From: Ascaphus truei
Taxonomy: Eukaryota; Chordata; Amphibia; Anura; Ascaphidae
DNA length: 64,000 nt
Assembly: GCA_036426205.1 (NCBI GenBank)
Contig: CM071587.1
Coordinates: 1,660,004 to 1,724,003 of the forward strand
Reading direction: 5' to 3'
The notes under the pieces were generated by a model that was given only the letters and a program-made list of their open reading frames with translations, made no database searches and had not been told where the DNA came from. The translations under genes and the position numbers were made by a program. Positions 1 through 11,750 of this stretch are shown here, piece after piece. Position 1 is the first letter of the stretch. The number at the start of each line of letters is the position of its first letter.

Positions 1-224
1 TTTAAATGTCCCTCGACATTGACGAGGCTGCGCAGGACCCAGACATTTACAGATGGCGTTGGAGCGCGCACACTTACCTTTTTGCCCCCCCATCTCTTTC
101 AGCATCTTGACGTCATGTGGCGACATGTTTCCATGACAACGGGACGTTATGTGATGTCACGTTATCATGGCAATGCATCGCCATGTGACGTCACGTCGCT
201 GTGACGCTCTAGGAGGGGCAACTT
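1..224. other. Intronic sequence, no element recognised
   Basis: Contains several GTGACGTCAC / ATGTCAC-like cAMP-response-type words (109-198) in a CpG-containing stretch, similar to words in the GC-rich repeats elsewhere. It may be the end of an interspersed repeat. No gene seen. Confidence 0.4.
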
Positions 225-412
225 TGTATTGTATTGTATGTCTTTATTTATATAGCGCCATTAATGTACATAGCGCTTCACAGAAGTAATACACGAGGTA
301 ATCAAATAAATAACAAATAATATAAATAACAGGTCATGGGAATAAGTGCTTCAGACATAAAAGTAACATTAAGGAAGAGGAGTCCCTGCCCCGAGGAGCT
401 TACAGTCTAATT
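225..412 (-). repeat. SINE/LINE tail family, reverse orientation
   Basis: Read on the minus strand it contains TGTAAGCTCCTCGGGGCAGG, then GTGAAGCGCTATGTACATTA and ends GCGCTATATAAATAAAG. The same order of motifs occurs at 26033-26853 and 37950-38095. The family is a common interspersed tail in frog genomes (from memory); its exact class is uncertain. Confidence 0.75.
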
Positions 413-1230
413 GTCTGGGCGTGCTCCTCTCTCGGTCCGGCATTGCCCTTAATACACTAGAAATACGACTTTTATTCGGATATAAACACAGCCTTTCTTT
501 CCTTGAATTAAAATAGTAGATTTGTTTTTATAAACACAAGCCTTTTATAAATGATATGAAAGTAATACAATATTTAATAGCATGAAAACGATGATTGGGC
601 TTAGTTTGCATTTGCCAATATCATGCACTTATTTTAGGGGGAATTGCTGCCTTACCGATTCACCGGCAGAGGCGCCAGCAATGTGCGGATACACGGCGCT
701 GGCAGCGCGGTCCAGTGATTTCCACACCTGTCCCTAGATCAGTCCAGATCTGTACGGCAGCCAACGGGCATCCTATTCATATGCAAATAATGGGCATTCA
801 CCTGTGAGCTGCATTTCTTTCACCTTTAATGATACAGCGCACAGGTATTTGTTATTCACATTGCTATTGAGGTAATTTGTCACCGAGCGCTTAAGCATAC
901 CTCTCTTTGCGAATGATTGTGATCTGACACTTTATTCATTCTCAAATTATCACTTAGGAGCGCCCGTCACACTTTTCTCTGTCACATGCAAATACACGAG
1001 CCTGATTCTAATACCTCGCCCCCAACCCGCGAAGTTCAGGAGGTAAGTTACTTAGCGTCACGTGTAGTTTAACCGCATATTCTCAACGGACAACGAAACG
1101 TTAAGTCGTGTCCTGTCCCGTAACGACCATTGCGATAACTTATTAATGATAATTATATGCAAAGGTGACGTTACAGTAACAGCGCGTAACCATTACAGTG
1201 CATTAAGGGTTTTTTGCAGGGAATGGAGGT
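413..1230. other. Intronic unique sequence
   Basis: AT-moderate sequence without long open frames, tandem structure or recognised repeats. No gene seen. Confidence 0.5.
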
Positions 1231-1232
1231 TA

Positions 1233-1705
1233 CAGGCAGTCCTCGGTTATCCGACGCAATGCGTTACTCAACATGGCGTCGGATAGCGAAACGTTGTAAA
1301 GCGAAACCCGTTTTCCCATAGGAACACTGTTTAAATGAAACGTTCCGTTCCTGAAGGCATTTTTAATGCTAAAATACACAAAATATTTTACTCAAACAAT
1401 AAGATAATGCTGCACACACATACATTATGATGTAAAGATTCTATTTATTGAATCCAGAACTGTATAATAAAACTGTTAGACATGTTTAAAGGCATAAATA
1501 TACCACAAAACCTTCACACAGACTGATCTGGATGATTTCCCTGACTGCAGCTTTCTGATTGACATAATGTTGCAACTTTGCAAAGCGTCGTAAGAGCGTC
1601 GGATAAGCCATTTTGGCGTCGTAAAACCGGCCATAGGGATGCATTGGACAGCGTCGGATAAGCCATTCGTCGTAAAGCGAAGCGTCGTAAATCGAGGACT
1701 TACTG
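1233..1705. mobile_element. Tigger/pogo-like non-autonomous DNA transposon (473 bp)
   Basis: Terminal inverted repeats begin CAGGCAGTCCTCGGTTATCC on the left and, reverse-complemented, CAGTAAGTCCTCGATTTACG on the right. TA target duplications sit at 1231-1232 and 1706-1707. CAGGCA/CAGTA...CCTCG termini at TA sites are typical of Tigger-type Tc1/mariner elements. Interior repeats of 'GCGTCGGATAAGCCATT' and 'CGTCGTAAA' occur near both ends. No transposase frame. Confidence 0.85.
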
Positions 1706-2114
1706 TACTTTAGTTAGGTCAAACCTCAACTTGGCCAAACCTCAACTTGGCCTTTCTTACACCCAGACCCTGACATTGGGCGTTGACATGGTCTGGGTGG
1801 GTGAAACACCCCAGTTAGGAATGGGTTAACTAGCATAGAGTTATTGCCAGTGTTATTTCTCTTCTCTCTCAACCTGAGAAATCTGTCATCGGAGTGACAC
1901 CCGGACATACGCCACGTCATATTATTAGGAGATTACAGGATTATGCTACGATAGCGTGCCGCTCGGCCTATGCTAATGAGACGCAAAGTGGAACGGCCGT
2001 GGTTTTGGCATCTAATTCGTTTTGTAGATATGTATTAACCGCAGGGATAATAATAACGTCCGTTATTGGTGTACAGTAGGTAACGTGACGTGATGAGTCC
2101 AGTTTTACTAATGC

Positions 2115-2292
2115 GGGAGTGGCCAACTGCAGTCCTCAAGGGCCACCAACAGGTCAGGTTTTTCAGGATATCCCTGCTTCAGTACGGGTGCCTCAATCAG
2201 TGGCTCAGTGGTTGACTGCACCACCTGTGCTGAAGCAGGGATAGACTGAAAACCTGACCTATGGTGGCCCTTCAGGACTAGAGTTGGCCACC
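2115..2292. mobile_element. Palindromic hAT-type MITE, copy A
   Basis: Starts near GGGAGTGGCCAAC...CAGTCCTCAAGGGCC and ends GGCCCTTCAGGACTAGAGTTG GCCACC, with the paired internal arms TATCCCTGCTTCAG and CTGAAGCAGGGATA. It belongs to a family of about eleven copies in this window whose better copies have CAGGGGTGGGCAA-like termini and 8-bp duplications. Confidence 0.85.
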
Positions 2293-2295
2293 ATT

Positions 2296-2425
2296 ACAGC
2301 TTCAGCACAGGTGGCTCAATCAGTGGCTCAGTCAAAGACTGAGCCACTGATCTGGCTAAGCCGGATATCCTGTAAAAACCTGACCTGTTGGTGGCCCTTG
2401 AGGACTGGATTTGCCCCCCTGCCCT
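2296..2425. mobile_element. Palindromic hAT-type MITE, partial copy B
   Basis: A second copy follows copy A directly. It keeps CTTCAGCACAGGTGGCTCAA, the internal palindrome CAGTCAAAGACTGAGCCACTG and the right arm to GGACTGGATTTGCCCCCCTG. The left end is missing, so it is either a tandem partial copy or an expansion of copy A. Confidence 0.8.
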
Positions 2426-2429
2426 AGCC

Positions 2430-3848
2430 TCTGGTGAGTAAGAGGTTGGGAATGACTGGGTTTGACTATAATTTCCTTGATTTCCAGCACAGAATTCTTA
2501 GGATCAAAACGCAGCTTTTTTGTTTTTGTGACACCAGTTTGGATACATGACAAGAACCGCAGCTTGTTTCTTTGCATCTTTTTGAATCACTCCGCAGTTT
2601 GCCTAATATGATTAATTATTTTATTTACGGAGATACCATTGGCACAAATGCTTACAACTGAGTCTAAACTCAGGCAGGCACGAGCTCGGCGGAGGTTGTT
2701 TAGCCGGTGTATTTCGCGTTCATCTTTTTATTAATAGACATTTTATGTTCAGTGACACAAAAATATCACTTGCGTGTTCTTTTGGGGCGCCGGCAGAATG
2801 AAGGGGGTAAACATTTTCGATTTGACCAGTGATTACAATGTTTATATAATAGTTATTTTTATGTGTTAATCAGCCTCCTCTGGTGCTTTGTGAATGTCAC
2901 TTTCGCTAACATCAGCTTGGGCCAATGTCCATGCAACTGTGCGCCACTGCAGTGCATAGAGAGAAGCTCACGGAGGCCGCCATCTAGGTGTGGCCCACCG
3001 CAAAAGCGCGTTTGCTTTTGCTCGCATCACTTAACAATGACCTGAAAGGTTAGAAACAGGTGATTTAATATGGTGATGTGCCACCATGCCATGACCATGT
3101 CGCTGGTGTTATTAGATAGCTCATAGGCTGATAGATATAGTCATAGCGCTGGTGCTGCCGTGTGTGCCACAGCATATGCTTGTGCGTCTGCGCGCATTAT
3201 AGGGGTTAATAATTAACAAAAATGTACTGTAATACTCGAGTTTGTTCACCTTTTTGTGGCATTTCTTTCTCTGCCCAACTTAAGGGAGACTCTCGAGTGC
3301 CCCATTTTAAACCCTTGATTTGAGCTATATTATCTTTATCCAAGCAGTTAATGGATAATACCATATTAGCGATTTGTTCTCTCTGGCTGCCAGGATTTTC
3401 CGCGGCGAATATTAAACAAACAGATCATTTTCCCAAAAGCGGAGACAGGGTTCGTGACAATCCCACGGAAACGCTCCTGTTTCTTGGGACAGGGGCGGCT
3501 GTGCTGGGCTAATGTCTTTGAAGGTGTCGAATTTAATTGTCAGCTCCGTGGCGAGTCACTTTAACCTCGCCGTGCATCCGGCCCACACAACATGCGATTG
3601 CAAGCGCTTCCAGTTTCTTCAGTAGACTATGCCTGAACCCGCGCCCGTTAACCGCATTGCCAAGAGAACGTGTAGACCGCGGATTAGAATCACTCTTCTC
3701 CCACCTCATCGGACGCGATTTGATCCGCACTTTCTTTCGCAGCCGATCCCGAGTATGTTTTTATTTTATTTTTTAAAGTCCCAAAATTAAAGCAGGAACA
3801 CGGCGAAGCGTGCCAAAGATACGTGTTTATTATACCGGTGGTAAGCAG
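2430..3848. other. Intronic sequence, no gene seen
   Basis: Low-complexity-free sequence with moderate AT content. Short open frames on both strands (3533-3776) show no recognisable domain and are probably chance. No splice-bounded cadherin exon was found. Confidence 0.5.
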
Positions 3849-3867
3849 GTGGTCACCGGAGCGGAAC

Positions 3868-4125
3868 CCTTCCTTTCCAGAGATACCTGCTCCGTTAGGG
3901 GGCGCCGGTATCTCAGCTGCGTTTAAAGCCCTTGGTCACGTGGGCCAATAGGAAGCCGCGTCGGATGACATCACGGTTTCCTATTGGCGCGCGGGAACAT
4001 TTAAAGCCACCTTTGGTAGACTCCACCGTTTCTCTGCCTGCAGGTGATCGGCGCCAGTAGTATACCGGAGGGTAGTATCTCTGCCAGCAGGGGAGCCCCA
4101 GAACGAAATTAAATGGGTTTCATGC
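3868..4125 (+). repeat. GC-rich interspersed repeat with GAGATACC/GGTATCTC core, left copy
   Basis: Contains AGATACCTGCTCCGTTAGGG then GGCGCCGGTATCTC and GCGTTTAAA, followed by an inverted CCAAT pair (GGCCAATAGGAA ... TTCCTATTGGC) around TGACATCACGG. The same order appears at 9922-10150, and the core is shared with the palindrome at 59051-59323. The CCAAT, CACGTG and CRE-like words are properties of the repeat, not evidence of a promoter. Confidence 0.7.
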
Positions 4126-4126
4126 G

Positions 4127-4744
4127 TCCAGAGACCCCCTGCTTCACGCTCCAGAGACCCCCTGCCCGCTCCAAGACGCCCTGCGTCAGCTCCAAGACTG
4201 TCGCATCCGAGCCGAGCCCCTGCGTCAGTCCCTGAACCCCCTGCGTCAGACCCTGAGACCCCCTCGTCAGTCCGAACCGGCCCTTCGTCAGATCCTGAGA
4301 CCCCCTGCGTCACCTGAGACCTCCTCTCAGGTCCCTGAAACCCCTCGGCTCAGACCCTGAGACCCCCTGCGTCTGATCCTGCCCCCTGCGGGTCCTGAGA
4401 CCCCCTGGTCAGATCCTGAGACCCCTGCGTCAGATCCTGAGAACCCCCCTGCGTCAGGTCCTGAGACCCCCTGCGTCAGATCCTGAGACCCCCCCCTGCG
4501 TCAGATCCTGAGACCCCCTGCGTCAGGTCCTGAGACCCCCTGCGTCCTAGTCCTGAGACCCCCTGCATCAGATCCTGAGACCCCCTGCGTCAGTCCTGAG
4601 ACCCCCTGCGTCAGATCCTGAGACCCCCCTGCATCAAACCCTGAGACACCCTGCTAGCTCCTGACCCCTGCATCAGACCCTGAGACACCCTGCGTCAATC
4701 CTGAGACCCCCTGCGTCAGTCCTGAGACCCCCTGCTTCAATCCT
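4127..4744 (-). repeat. 22-bp minisatellite, inverted arm
   Basis: About 28 copies of the 22-bp unit in the orientation CCCTGCGTCAGATCCTGAGA. This is the reverse complement of the unit that fills 4825-9896. Units vary by one- or two-base indels and C/T changes. Open frames across it are not coding because 22 is not a multiple of three. Confidence 0.95.
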
Positions 4745-4824
4745 ACAATTAAAAAAATATATATTTTTTTTTAAAAAGCTACCCGTATTGCTGGCTTTAA
4801 AGGCAGAACGTTTTTTTTTCACTA
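4745..4824. other. AT-rich linker between inverted minisatellite arms
   Basis: An 80-bp non-repeat spacer with TTTTTTTTAAAAAGC and a run of nine T. It marks the point where the 22-bp array changes strand. Confidence 0.85.
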
Positions 4825-7800
4825 GATCTGACGCAGGGGGTCTCAGGATCTGATGCGGGGGTCTCAGGATCTGATGCAGGGGGTCTCAGGATCTGACGCG
4901 GGGTTCTCAGTGTCTGACCAGGGCTCTGGGTCTGACGCAGGGGGTCCTCAGGGTCTGACGCAGGGGGGTCTCAGATCTTATGCAGGGGTCTCAGGATCTG
5001 ACGCAGGAGGTCTCAGGATCTGACGCAGGAGGTCTCAGGGTCTGCGCAGGGGTCTCAAGGCTGACGAGGGGTGGGGGGCTCGGTCGGGGGTGTGACGGCG
5101 CGGGTGGTGGGGGTCTCGGGTCTGACGCAGGTCTGGGATCGCAGGGTGGTCTGGGACGCAGGGGTCATATCTGACGCAGGAGGTATCAGGGGTCTGACGC
5201 AGGGGTCTCAGGATCTGACGCAGGGGTCTCAGGATCTGACGCAGGGGGGTCTCAGGTCTGACGCGGGGGTCTCACGGGTATCTGAACGCAGGGGGTCTCA
5301 GGGTCTGATGCAGGGTCTCAGGATCTGATCGCAGGGGTTCTCAGCTCTGACGCAGGAGGTTCTCAGGATCTGATAGGTCTCGTCTGACGCAGGGGGTCTC
5401 AGGGTCTGACGCAGGGGGTCCCAGGGTCTGACGCAGGGTTCTCAGGGTCTGACGCATGGGGGTCTCAGGATCTGACGCGAGGTATCAGGGTCCTGACGCA
5501 GGGGGTCTCAGGATCGACGCATGGGGTGGGGGGGGGTCCGGGAGGGGGGGGTCTCAGGATCTGACGCAGGGGGTCTCAACGACCTCTGACGCAGGGGTCC
5601 TCAGGATCTTACGCAGGGGGTCTCAGGATCTGACGCGGGGGTCTCACAGGGACCTGACGCAGGGGTCTCAGGATCTGACGCGGGCGGAGGTATCAGTGTC
5701 TGACGCAGGGGTCCCAGATCGAGCAGGGGGTCTCAGGAATCTGACGCGGAGGGTCTCAGGCACGGCAGGGTCTAGACTCGACGCAGGGGGTCTCGAGTCT
5801 GCGCAGGGTCTCAATCTGACGCAGGGGGTCTCAGGGTCTGACGGCAGGGGTCTCAGGTCTGACGCAGGGGTCTCAGGGTCTAGCATGGGGTCTCAGGTCT
5901 GACGTGCAGGGGGTCTCAGGATCTGAGATGGTCTCAGGGGGGTCTCAGGATCTGACGCAGGGGGTCTCAGGATCTGATGCGGGGGCTCGTGCTGACGCAG
6001 GCGGCTAGGATCTATATCGAGGGGGTCTCAAGGTCTGACGCAGGGGGTCTCAGTTCTGACAGGGGCCGGACGCTTACAGGGTCCAGTCTGAGCAGGGGGT
6101 CTCAGGTCTGAGCAGGGGGTCTCAGGATCCTGAGCCATGGGGTCTCAGGATCTGATGCAGGGGGTCTCAGATCGACGCAGGGGGTACTCAGGATCTGACG
6201 CAGGGGTCTCATGACCGACGCAGGGGGTCTCAGGGTCTGACCGGGGGTCTCAGGATCTGACGCAGGGGTGCTCAGGATCTGACGCAGGGGGTCTCAGGAT
6301 CTGACGCAGGGGTCTCAGGGCTGATGCAGGGGGTCTCAGGTCTGAGCAGGGGGTTTCCCGCCTCAGGGTCTGACGCAGGGGTCTCAGGGTCTGACGGCGG
6401 GGTCTCAGGGGGTCGGTGACGCAGGGGTTCTCAGGATCTGATGGGGTCAGGAGGGGGGTCTCAGGATCTGACGCAGGGGTCTCCGGGTCTGACTCAGGGG
6501 GTCTCAGGATCTGACGCAGGGGTCTCAGGTCTGACGCAGGGGGTCTCAGGTCTGATGCAGGGGGGTCTCGATCGACGAGGATTCTCGACTGACGAGAGTC
6601 TCACTGACGAGGGGGTCTCAGGGTCTGGCGGGGGTCTTCAGTCGACGCAGGGGTCTCAGGTCTGACGCAGGGGGTCTCGGATCTGACTCAGAGGTATCAG
6701 GTCTGACCAGGGGGTCTCAGGATCTGACGCAGGGGTCTCAGGATCTATGCCAGGGGTTCAGGTCTGACGCAGGGGGTCTCAGGGTCTGACCAGGGGCTCG
6801 TCGACGCAGGGGTCTCAGGATCTGATGCCAGGGGTCTCAGGATCTGACGCAGGGGGTCTCAGGATCTGACGCAGGGGGTCTCAGGTCTGACGCAGTGGCT
6901 CCAGGTCTGAGCAGGGGTTCTCAGGTCCTGACGCAGGGGTCTCAGGTCTGACCATGGGGGGGTCTCAGGATCTCGAAGGAGGTTCATCGACGGGGGTCTC
7001 AATCACCAGGGGGTCCTCAGGAATCTGACGCAGGGTCTAGGGTCTACGCAGGTTCTCACAGGGTCTGACGAGGGGGTCTCAGGGTCTGACGCAGGGGTCT
7101 CAGGGTCTGACGCGGGGTCTCAGGGTCTGACGGGTCAGGGCGAGCTCAAGCAGGATCTGACCAGGGGGTCTCAGGATCTGAATGCGGGGGTCTCAGGGTC
7201 TACTCGTAGGCTCAGTGCGGCAGGGTTCTCAGAGGTCTGACGCAGGGGGGTCTCAGGGTCTGAGCAGGGGGTCTCAGGTCTACGCAGGGGGTCTCAGGAT
7301 CTATGCAGGGGGTCTCAGGGTCTGACATGCAGGAGGCTCCAGGTCCTGACCAGGGGGTCTCAGGACTCTGACGCAGGGGGTCTCAGGGTCTGACGCAGGA
7401 GGGGCTCCAGGTCTGACGCAGGGGTCTCAGGATGCGACGCAGGGGTCTCAGGATCTGACGGCAGGGGGTCTGCAGGGTCTGAAGCTGACTCAGGGGTCTC
7501 AGGGTCTGACGCAGGGGGTTCTCAGGGTCTGACGCAGGGGTCTCAGGAGTCTGACGGCAGGGGTTTCTCAGGTTCTGACAGCAGGGGTCTCAGGATCTGA
7601 CGGCAGGGGGTCTCAGGGTCTGACTGGGCAGGGGGTCTCAGAATCTACGCAGGGTGTCTCAGGGTCTGATGCAGGGGGTCTCAGGTCGAACGCAGGGGTC
7701 TCAGGATCTGACGCAGGGGTCTCAGGATCTGACGCAGGGGTCTCAGAGCTCTGACGCGGGGGTCCCTACAGGGTCTAGACGGCAGGGGGCTCCTCAGGGT

Positions 7801-9896
7801 CTGATGCAGGGGGTCTGGGATCTGACGCAGGGGGTCTCAGGGTCTGACCGGGGGGTCTCATCTGACGCGGGGGTCTCCAGGATCTGACGCAGCGGGTCTC
7901 AGGTCCCGCAGGGGGTCTCAGTTCTGACGCAGGGGGATCTCAGGTCTGACGCGCAGGGTCTCAGGAATACTACGCAGGTGTCTCACAGGTCTGATCGGCT
8001 GGGCTAGGACTGACGCAGGGGGTTCTCAGGATTACGCAGGGGGTCTCAGGATCTGACGGCAAGGATCTCGGATCTGACGCAGGGGGTCTCAGGATCTGAC
8101 GCAGGGTCTGCGAGTCAGGGGTCTGATGCAGGGGGTCTCAGGATCTGATGCAGGGGGTCTCAGGATCTGATGCAGGATCCAGGATCTGACGCAGGGGGTC
8201 TCAGGATCTGACGCGGTACGGTGACGGTTCAGGGTCTGACGCGGGGGTCTCAGGGTCTGACGCAGGGGGTTCAGGTCTGACGCAGGGGTCTCGGTCTGTA
8301 CGCAGGGGGTCTCAGGGTCTGACCGCAGGGGTCAGGACCTGACCAGGGGGTCTCAGGATCTGACGCAGGGGGGTCTCAGGATCTAGACGCCGGGGGCTCA
8401 GGGTCTGATGCAGGGGTCTCAGGATCCACCAGGGGGTCTCATGGATCTACGCGGGTGTCTCAGGTCTATGCAGGGGGTCTCGGGTCGGATGCAGGGGTCC
8501 TTCAGGACCTACGGCAGGGGTCTCAGGACCTGACGCAGGGGTCTCAGGATCTGACGGCAGGGGTGTCTCAGGTCTGATCAGGGGGTCTCAGGATCTGACG
8601 CAGGGGTCTCATGATCTGACGCAGGTGTCTCAGGGTCTGATGCAGGGGGTTCTCAAGGGTCTGATGCAGGGGGTCCCTCAGGATCGACTGCAGGGGGTCT
8701 CAGATCTGACGCCAGTGTGTCTCAGTCAGATTCAGGGGGTCTCAGGATCTGACGCAGGGGGTCTCAGGACCATGACGCAGGGGGTCTCATCGACGCGGGG
8801 GTCTCAGGATCTGACGTCCGGGGGTCCTCAGATCTGAGCGCACAGGGGGGTCTCAGGGTCTGACGCAGGGGGCTCAGGATCTGATGCCAAGTGTGTTCTC
8901 AGGATCTGACGCAGGGGGGCTCAGGATCGGACCGCAGGGGGTCGCAGGATCTGACGCAGGGGGTCTCAGGTCTGACTGACGCCGGGGGTCATCAGATCTA
9001 CGCAGGGTGTCTCAGGTCGTTACGGCAGGGGGTCTCGGGTCTGGATGCAGGGGTCTCAGGATCTGACTGCAGGGGGTCTCAAGATCTGGATCGGCAAGGT
9101 GGTCCTCACAGGGTCAATGAGCAGGGGGTCTCAGGATCTTGATGCAGGGGGTCTCAGGGTCTGACGCAGGGGGTCTCAGGGTCTGATGCGGGGGCTAGGA
9201 TCTGACCAGGGGGTCTCAGTGATCTGACGCAGGGGGTCTCAGGGTCTGACGCAGGGGGTAAGTCAGGGCTCTCAGACGCAGGGGGGTACTCAGGATCTGA
9301 CCGAGGGTCTCAGGATCTGAGGCAGGGGTCTCAGGTCGACGCCGGGGGTCTCAGGGTCCTGACGCAGGGGGTCTCAGGGTCTGACCAGGCGGGGTCTCAT
9401 TAGTCTGACCCGGGGGTGCTCAGGTCGAACGCCGGGGGTCTCGGATCTGACGGGGGGGGTCTCAGATCTACGCAGGGGGTCTCAGGATCTGACCAGGGGG
9501 TCTCAGACCTGACGCAGGGGGTCTCAGGAGCGACATAGTGGGTCAGGACGCGACAGGGGTCTCAGGTCTGACGCAGGGGGTCACAGGCTGACGCAGGAGG
9601 GCTCAGGATCTGACAATGCAGGGGGTCTCAGGGACCTGACGCAGGGGTTCAGACTGATCACAGGGGGTCTCAGGCTCGAAACAGGGGGTCTCAGGATCTG
9701 AAACGGGGTCTCAGGAGATGACTCAAGGGGTCTCAGGTCTGACGCAGGGGGTCTCAGGAGAGACGCAGGGGGTCTCAGAGATCTACGCAGGGGGTCTCAG
9801 GATCTGACGCAGGGGGTCTCCCGGATCTAGCTGCAGGTCTCAGGATCTGACGCAGGGGTCTCAGGACTGACGCAGGGGGTCTCAGGAGATGACCCG
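4825..9896 (+). repeat. 22-bp minisatellite, main arm (about 5.1 kb)
   Basis: Roughly 230 copies of a 22-bp unit, core TCTCAGGATCTGACGCAGGG. Variation is mostly single-base loss or gain and G-run length, with GATC/GGTC and GACG/GATG alternatives. This is the largest array of the window. The many short frames are repeat shadows. Confidence 0.97.
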
Positions 9897-9921
9897 CATT
9901 AATTTCAGCCCTGGCACCACC

Positions 9922-10160
9922 TGTTCCCCCGAGATACCTCCGTAGGGGCGCTGATATCCCTGGCAGTTTTAAGCTCGCTCCCGCGTCACGTAGGCCAATA
10001 GGGGTCCAAAGGGGATGATGTCACGGCTTCCGATTGGCCCGCGTCACGTGAACATTTAAGCACCCTCACTAATGTTAGCCACACAACCACCCAGTCCGTA
10101 GTTGCTGCCGCCGACACCCTCGGAGGTAATATCTCCGAAAATTGGCTGGCCCGGGATGCA
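9922..10160 (+). repeat. GC-rich interspersed repeat with GAGATACC core, right copy
   Basis: CGAGATACCTCCGTAGGGGC, GTTTTAAGC, GGCCAATAGG, GATGTCACGG, CCGATTGGCC and GTGAACATTTAA occur in the same order and orientation as at 3868-4125. The 22-bp array lies between the two copies. Confidence 0.65.
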
Positions 10161-10178
10161 TGAATTTAACAGGGTTAA

Positions 10179-10371
10179 CCCTTTGAGTGTCGCATGGCGC
10201 AGTCACCCCCTGCTTCCTTGAGTCCGGGGCGCTACGCCATGGGCTTTCTAGCTTGTTTTCCTAGGGGTGATCTCATCCACGACACAGAAGAGAAAGAAAC
10301 CCCTGGATCAGCGACGACGCAATGGCGTGTGCCGGATGGCCGTGCCACCATCCCCCCAGGCACTCAAAGGG
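10179..10371. mobile_element. piggyBac-type MITE (193 bp)
   Basis: Left terminus CCCTTTGAGTGTC and right terminus GGCACTCAAAGGG are inverted repeats, flanked on both sides by TTAA (10175-10178 and 10372-10375). CCC(T/Y) ends with TTAA duplications are the piggyBac signature. It is related to the copy at 25848-26010. No transposase. Confidence 0.88.
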
Positions 10372-10375
10372 TTAA

Positions 10376-11354
10376 AACCCGGCCGGGAAGATGTTAAGTG
10401 GGGGGGGGTTGGGTGCCGTTTTCCTCTGTTGCTAGGCAGAACTGCACTTTTCCTATTCCTCCTGGCGTGTGCTGCACGCGGAGTCGCCGTCGCTGCTGCT
10501 GTCCTGTGCGTAGCAATCACCCACACCAGAGCAAGCGGAACAGGAACGTTGCGATGATTTTCTCTCTGCAGTCTGCGGCAATACAAGCCAGACAGAGTTT
10601 CTTCCACATCGTGGAGATTTCAGGAGACCGAGAGGGGCTGAGGCTATTTTTAAATTCCGAGGCAGTCCCCAGTCTGGTACTGGAGTGTTATTTTGTACTC
10701 TGCAGAATTGTTTCAGCGTGGATTAATTATCCCGCTAAACTCGGGAGAGCGAGACGAGAAAGATGAAACTTTGGCGGGTCAGACCCTTAAAAAGAGAGGA
10801 GCAGGCCCCCTGGCAATAAAATAACAAAATAGCCCTAAAAATTGTTCCCTTAAAGAAGTCCGTCTTCTGGCTGGGAGGGGGGGGGGGGGGGGAAAAAAAA
10901 GCGAAGGGGAAGGACAGCTTTGCAAGACTTCATCTCCATCCGGCTTTGCGATGACTAACATCCATCTGTGCTACTCAGATAAAGAAGCGGCAAGTTAACT
11001 CTTAACATTCTGTGTGTCTCAAAGATCCCGTAATACATCGGCGGGCTTTCAACAGGTCAGAGATCTGGTAAAGTTTGCTTGACGCAACTATTTTGTTTTG
11101 TTTTTGTTTTTCCTCCCCGTTTCTGCTCGCCCCGAGATCCATGTTGAAATAGGGCTTTGTTAAACAGCTCTATGTTGACACCCCACGATCCTTATCCCGG
11201 TGGTTTATGGGCTGCGACTTGGTTTAAGTCTGTGCTGAGCAGACAAATTTGTTACAGCGTTATAATATGAGCATCGGGCACAATCACTCGGTGGTAGTGT
11301 GCCAATGTGACATAGTTTTTAAAGGGACGCCATGCGGCCCTTGAGCCTCTAAAA
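10376..11354. other. Intronic sequence with a 16-G run
   Basis: Mixed sequence with a G16 run (10877-10892) followed directly by A8. The open frames near 10308-10766 on both strands have no recognised domain and overlap each other; I see no gene. Confidence 0.5.
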
Positions 11355-11584
11355 CAGGGGTGCTCCCCCCTGATCGCGCCCGTCCTAGTACCTGTGTTCT
11401 TGTCGGTTATTGCGTTGGCATTGTGACGCGTCGCAGAAGACCAAGTAAGGGAAGTTGCAGAGGACTCACGCGACCCCCGGATACATTTAAATGCCTTGGG
11501 GAAAGAGCGCCGGGTCGTCATCAACACGCCGCTCCCAGCCAAAAAAATGGAAAATTCTTGGCGCCCCCCCTTGTCACACCCATG
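11355..11584. mobile_element. hAT-like DNA element, degraded copy
   Basis: Begins CAGGGGTGC and ends near GTCACACCCATG. The interior shares GTTGCAGAGGACTCACGCGA and AAATGCCTTGGGGAAAGAGC with the better copy at 38198-38501. No clear target duplication is visible for this copy. Confidence 0.65.
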
Positions 11585-11750
11585 CCAATAGTAATGGGGC
11601 AAAACATTGCCTCTCACGATCCCGCGGCACAGGGGAAGGGATGTCGCGTGGTACGGAGCTCACCCCCGCACACCCAGTTACTGGTCTAATGATGAGTGAA
11701 TCCAGTACCCAGCTCCTCTTACTCTGGGAACCAGTAATTAGCAAAGGACA

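Noticed and set aside
3930..4000. CCAAT boxes, CACGTG and CRE-like sites as a promoter
   Set aside because: The same arrangement recurs at 9985-10050, so it is part of a dispersed repeat; no transcript start or exon follows.
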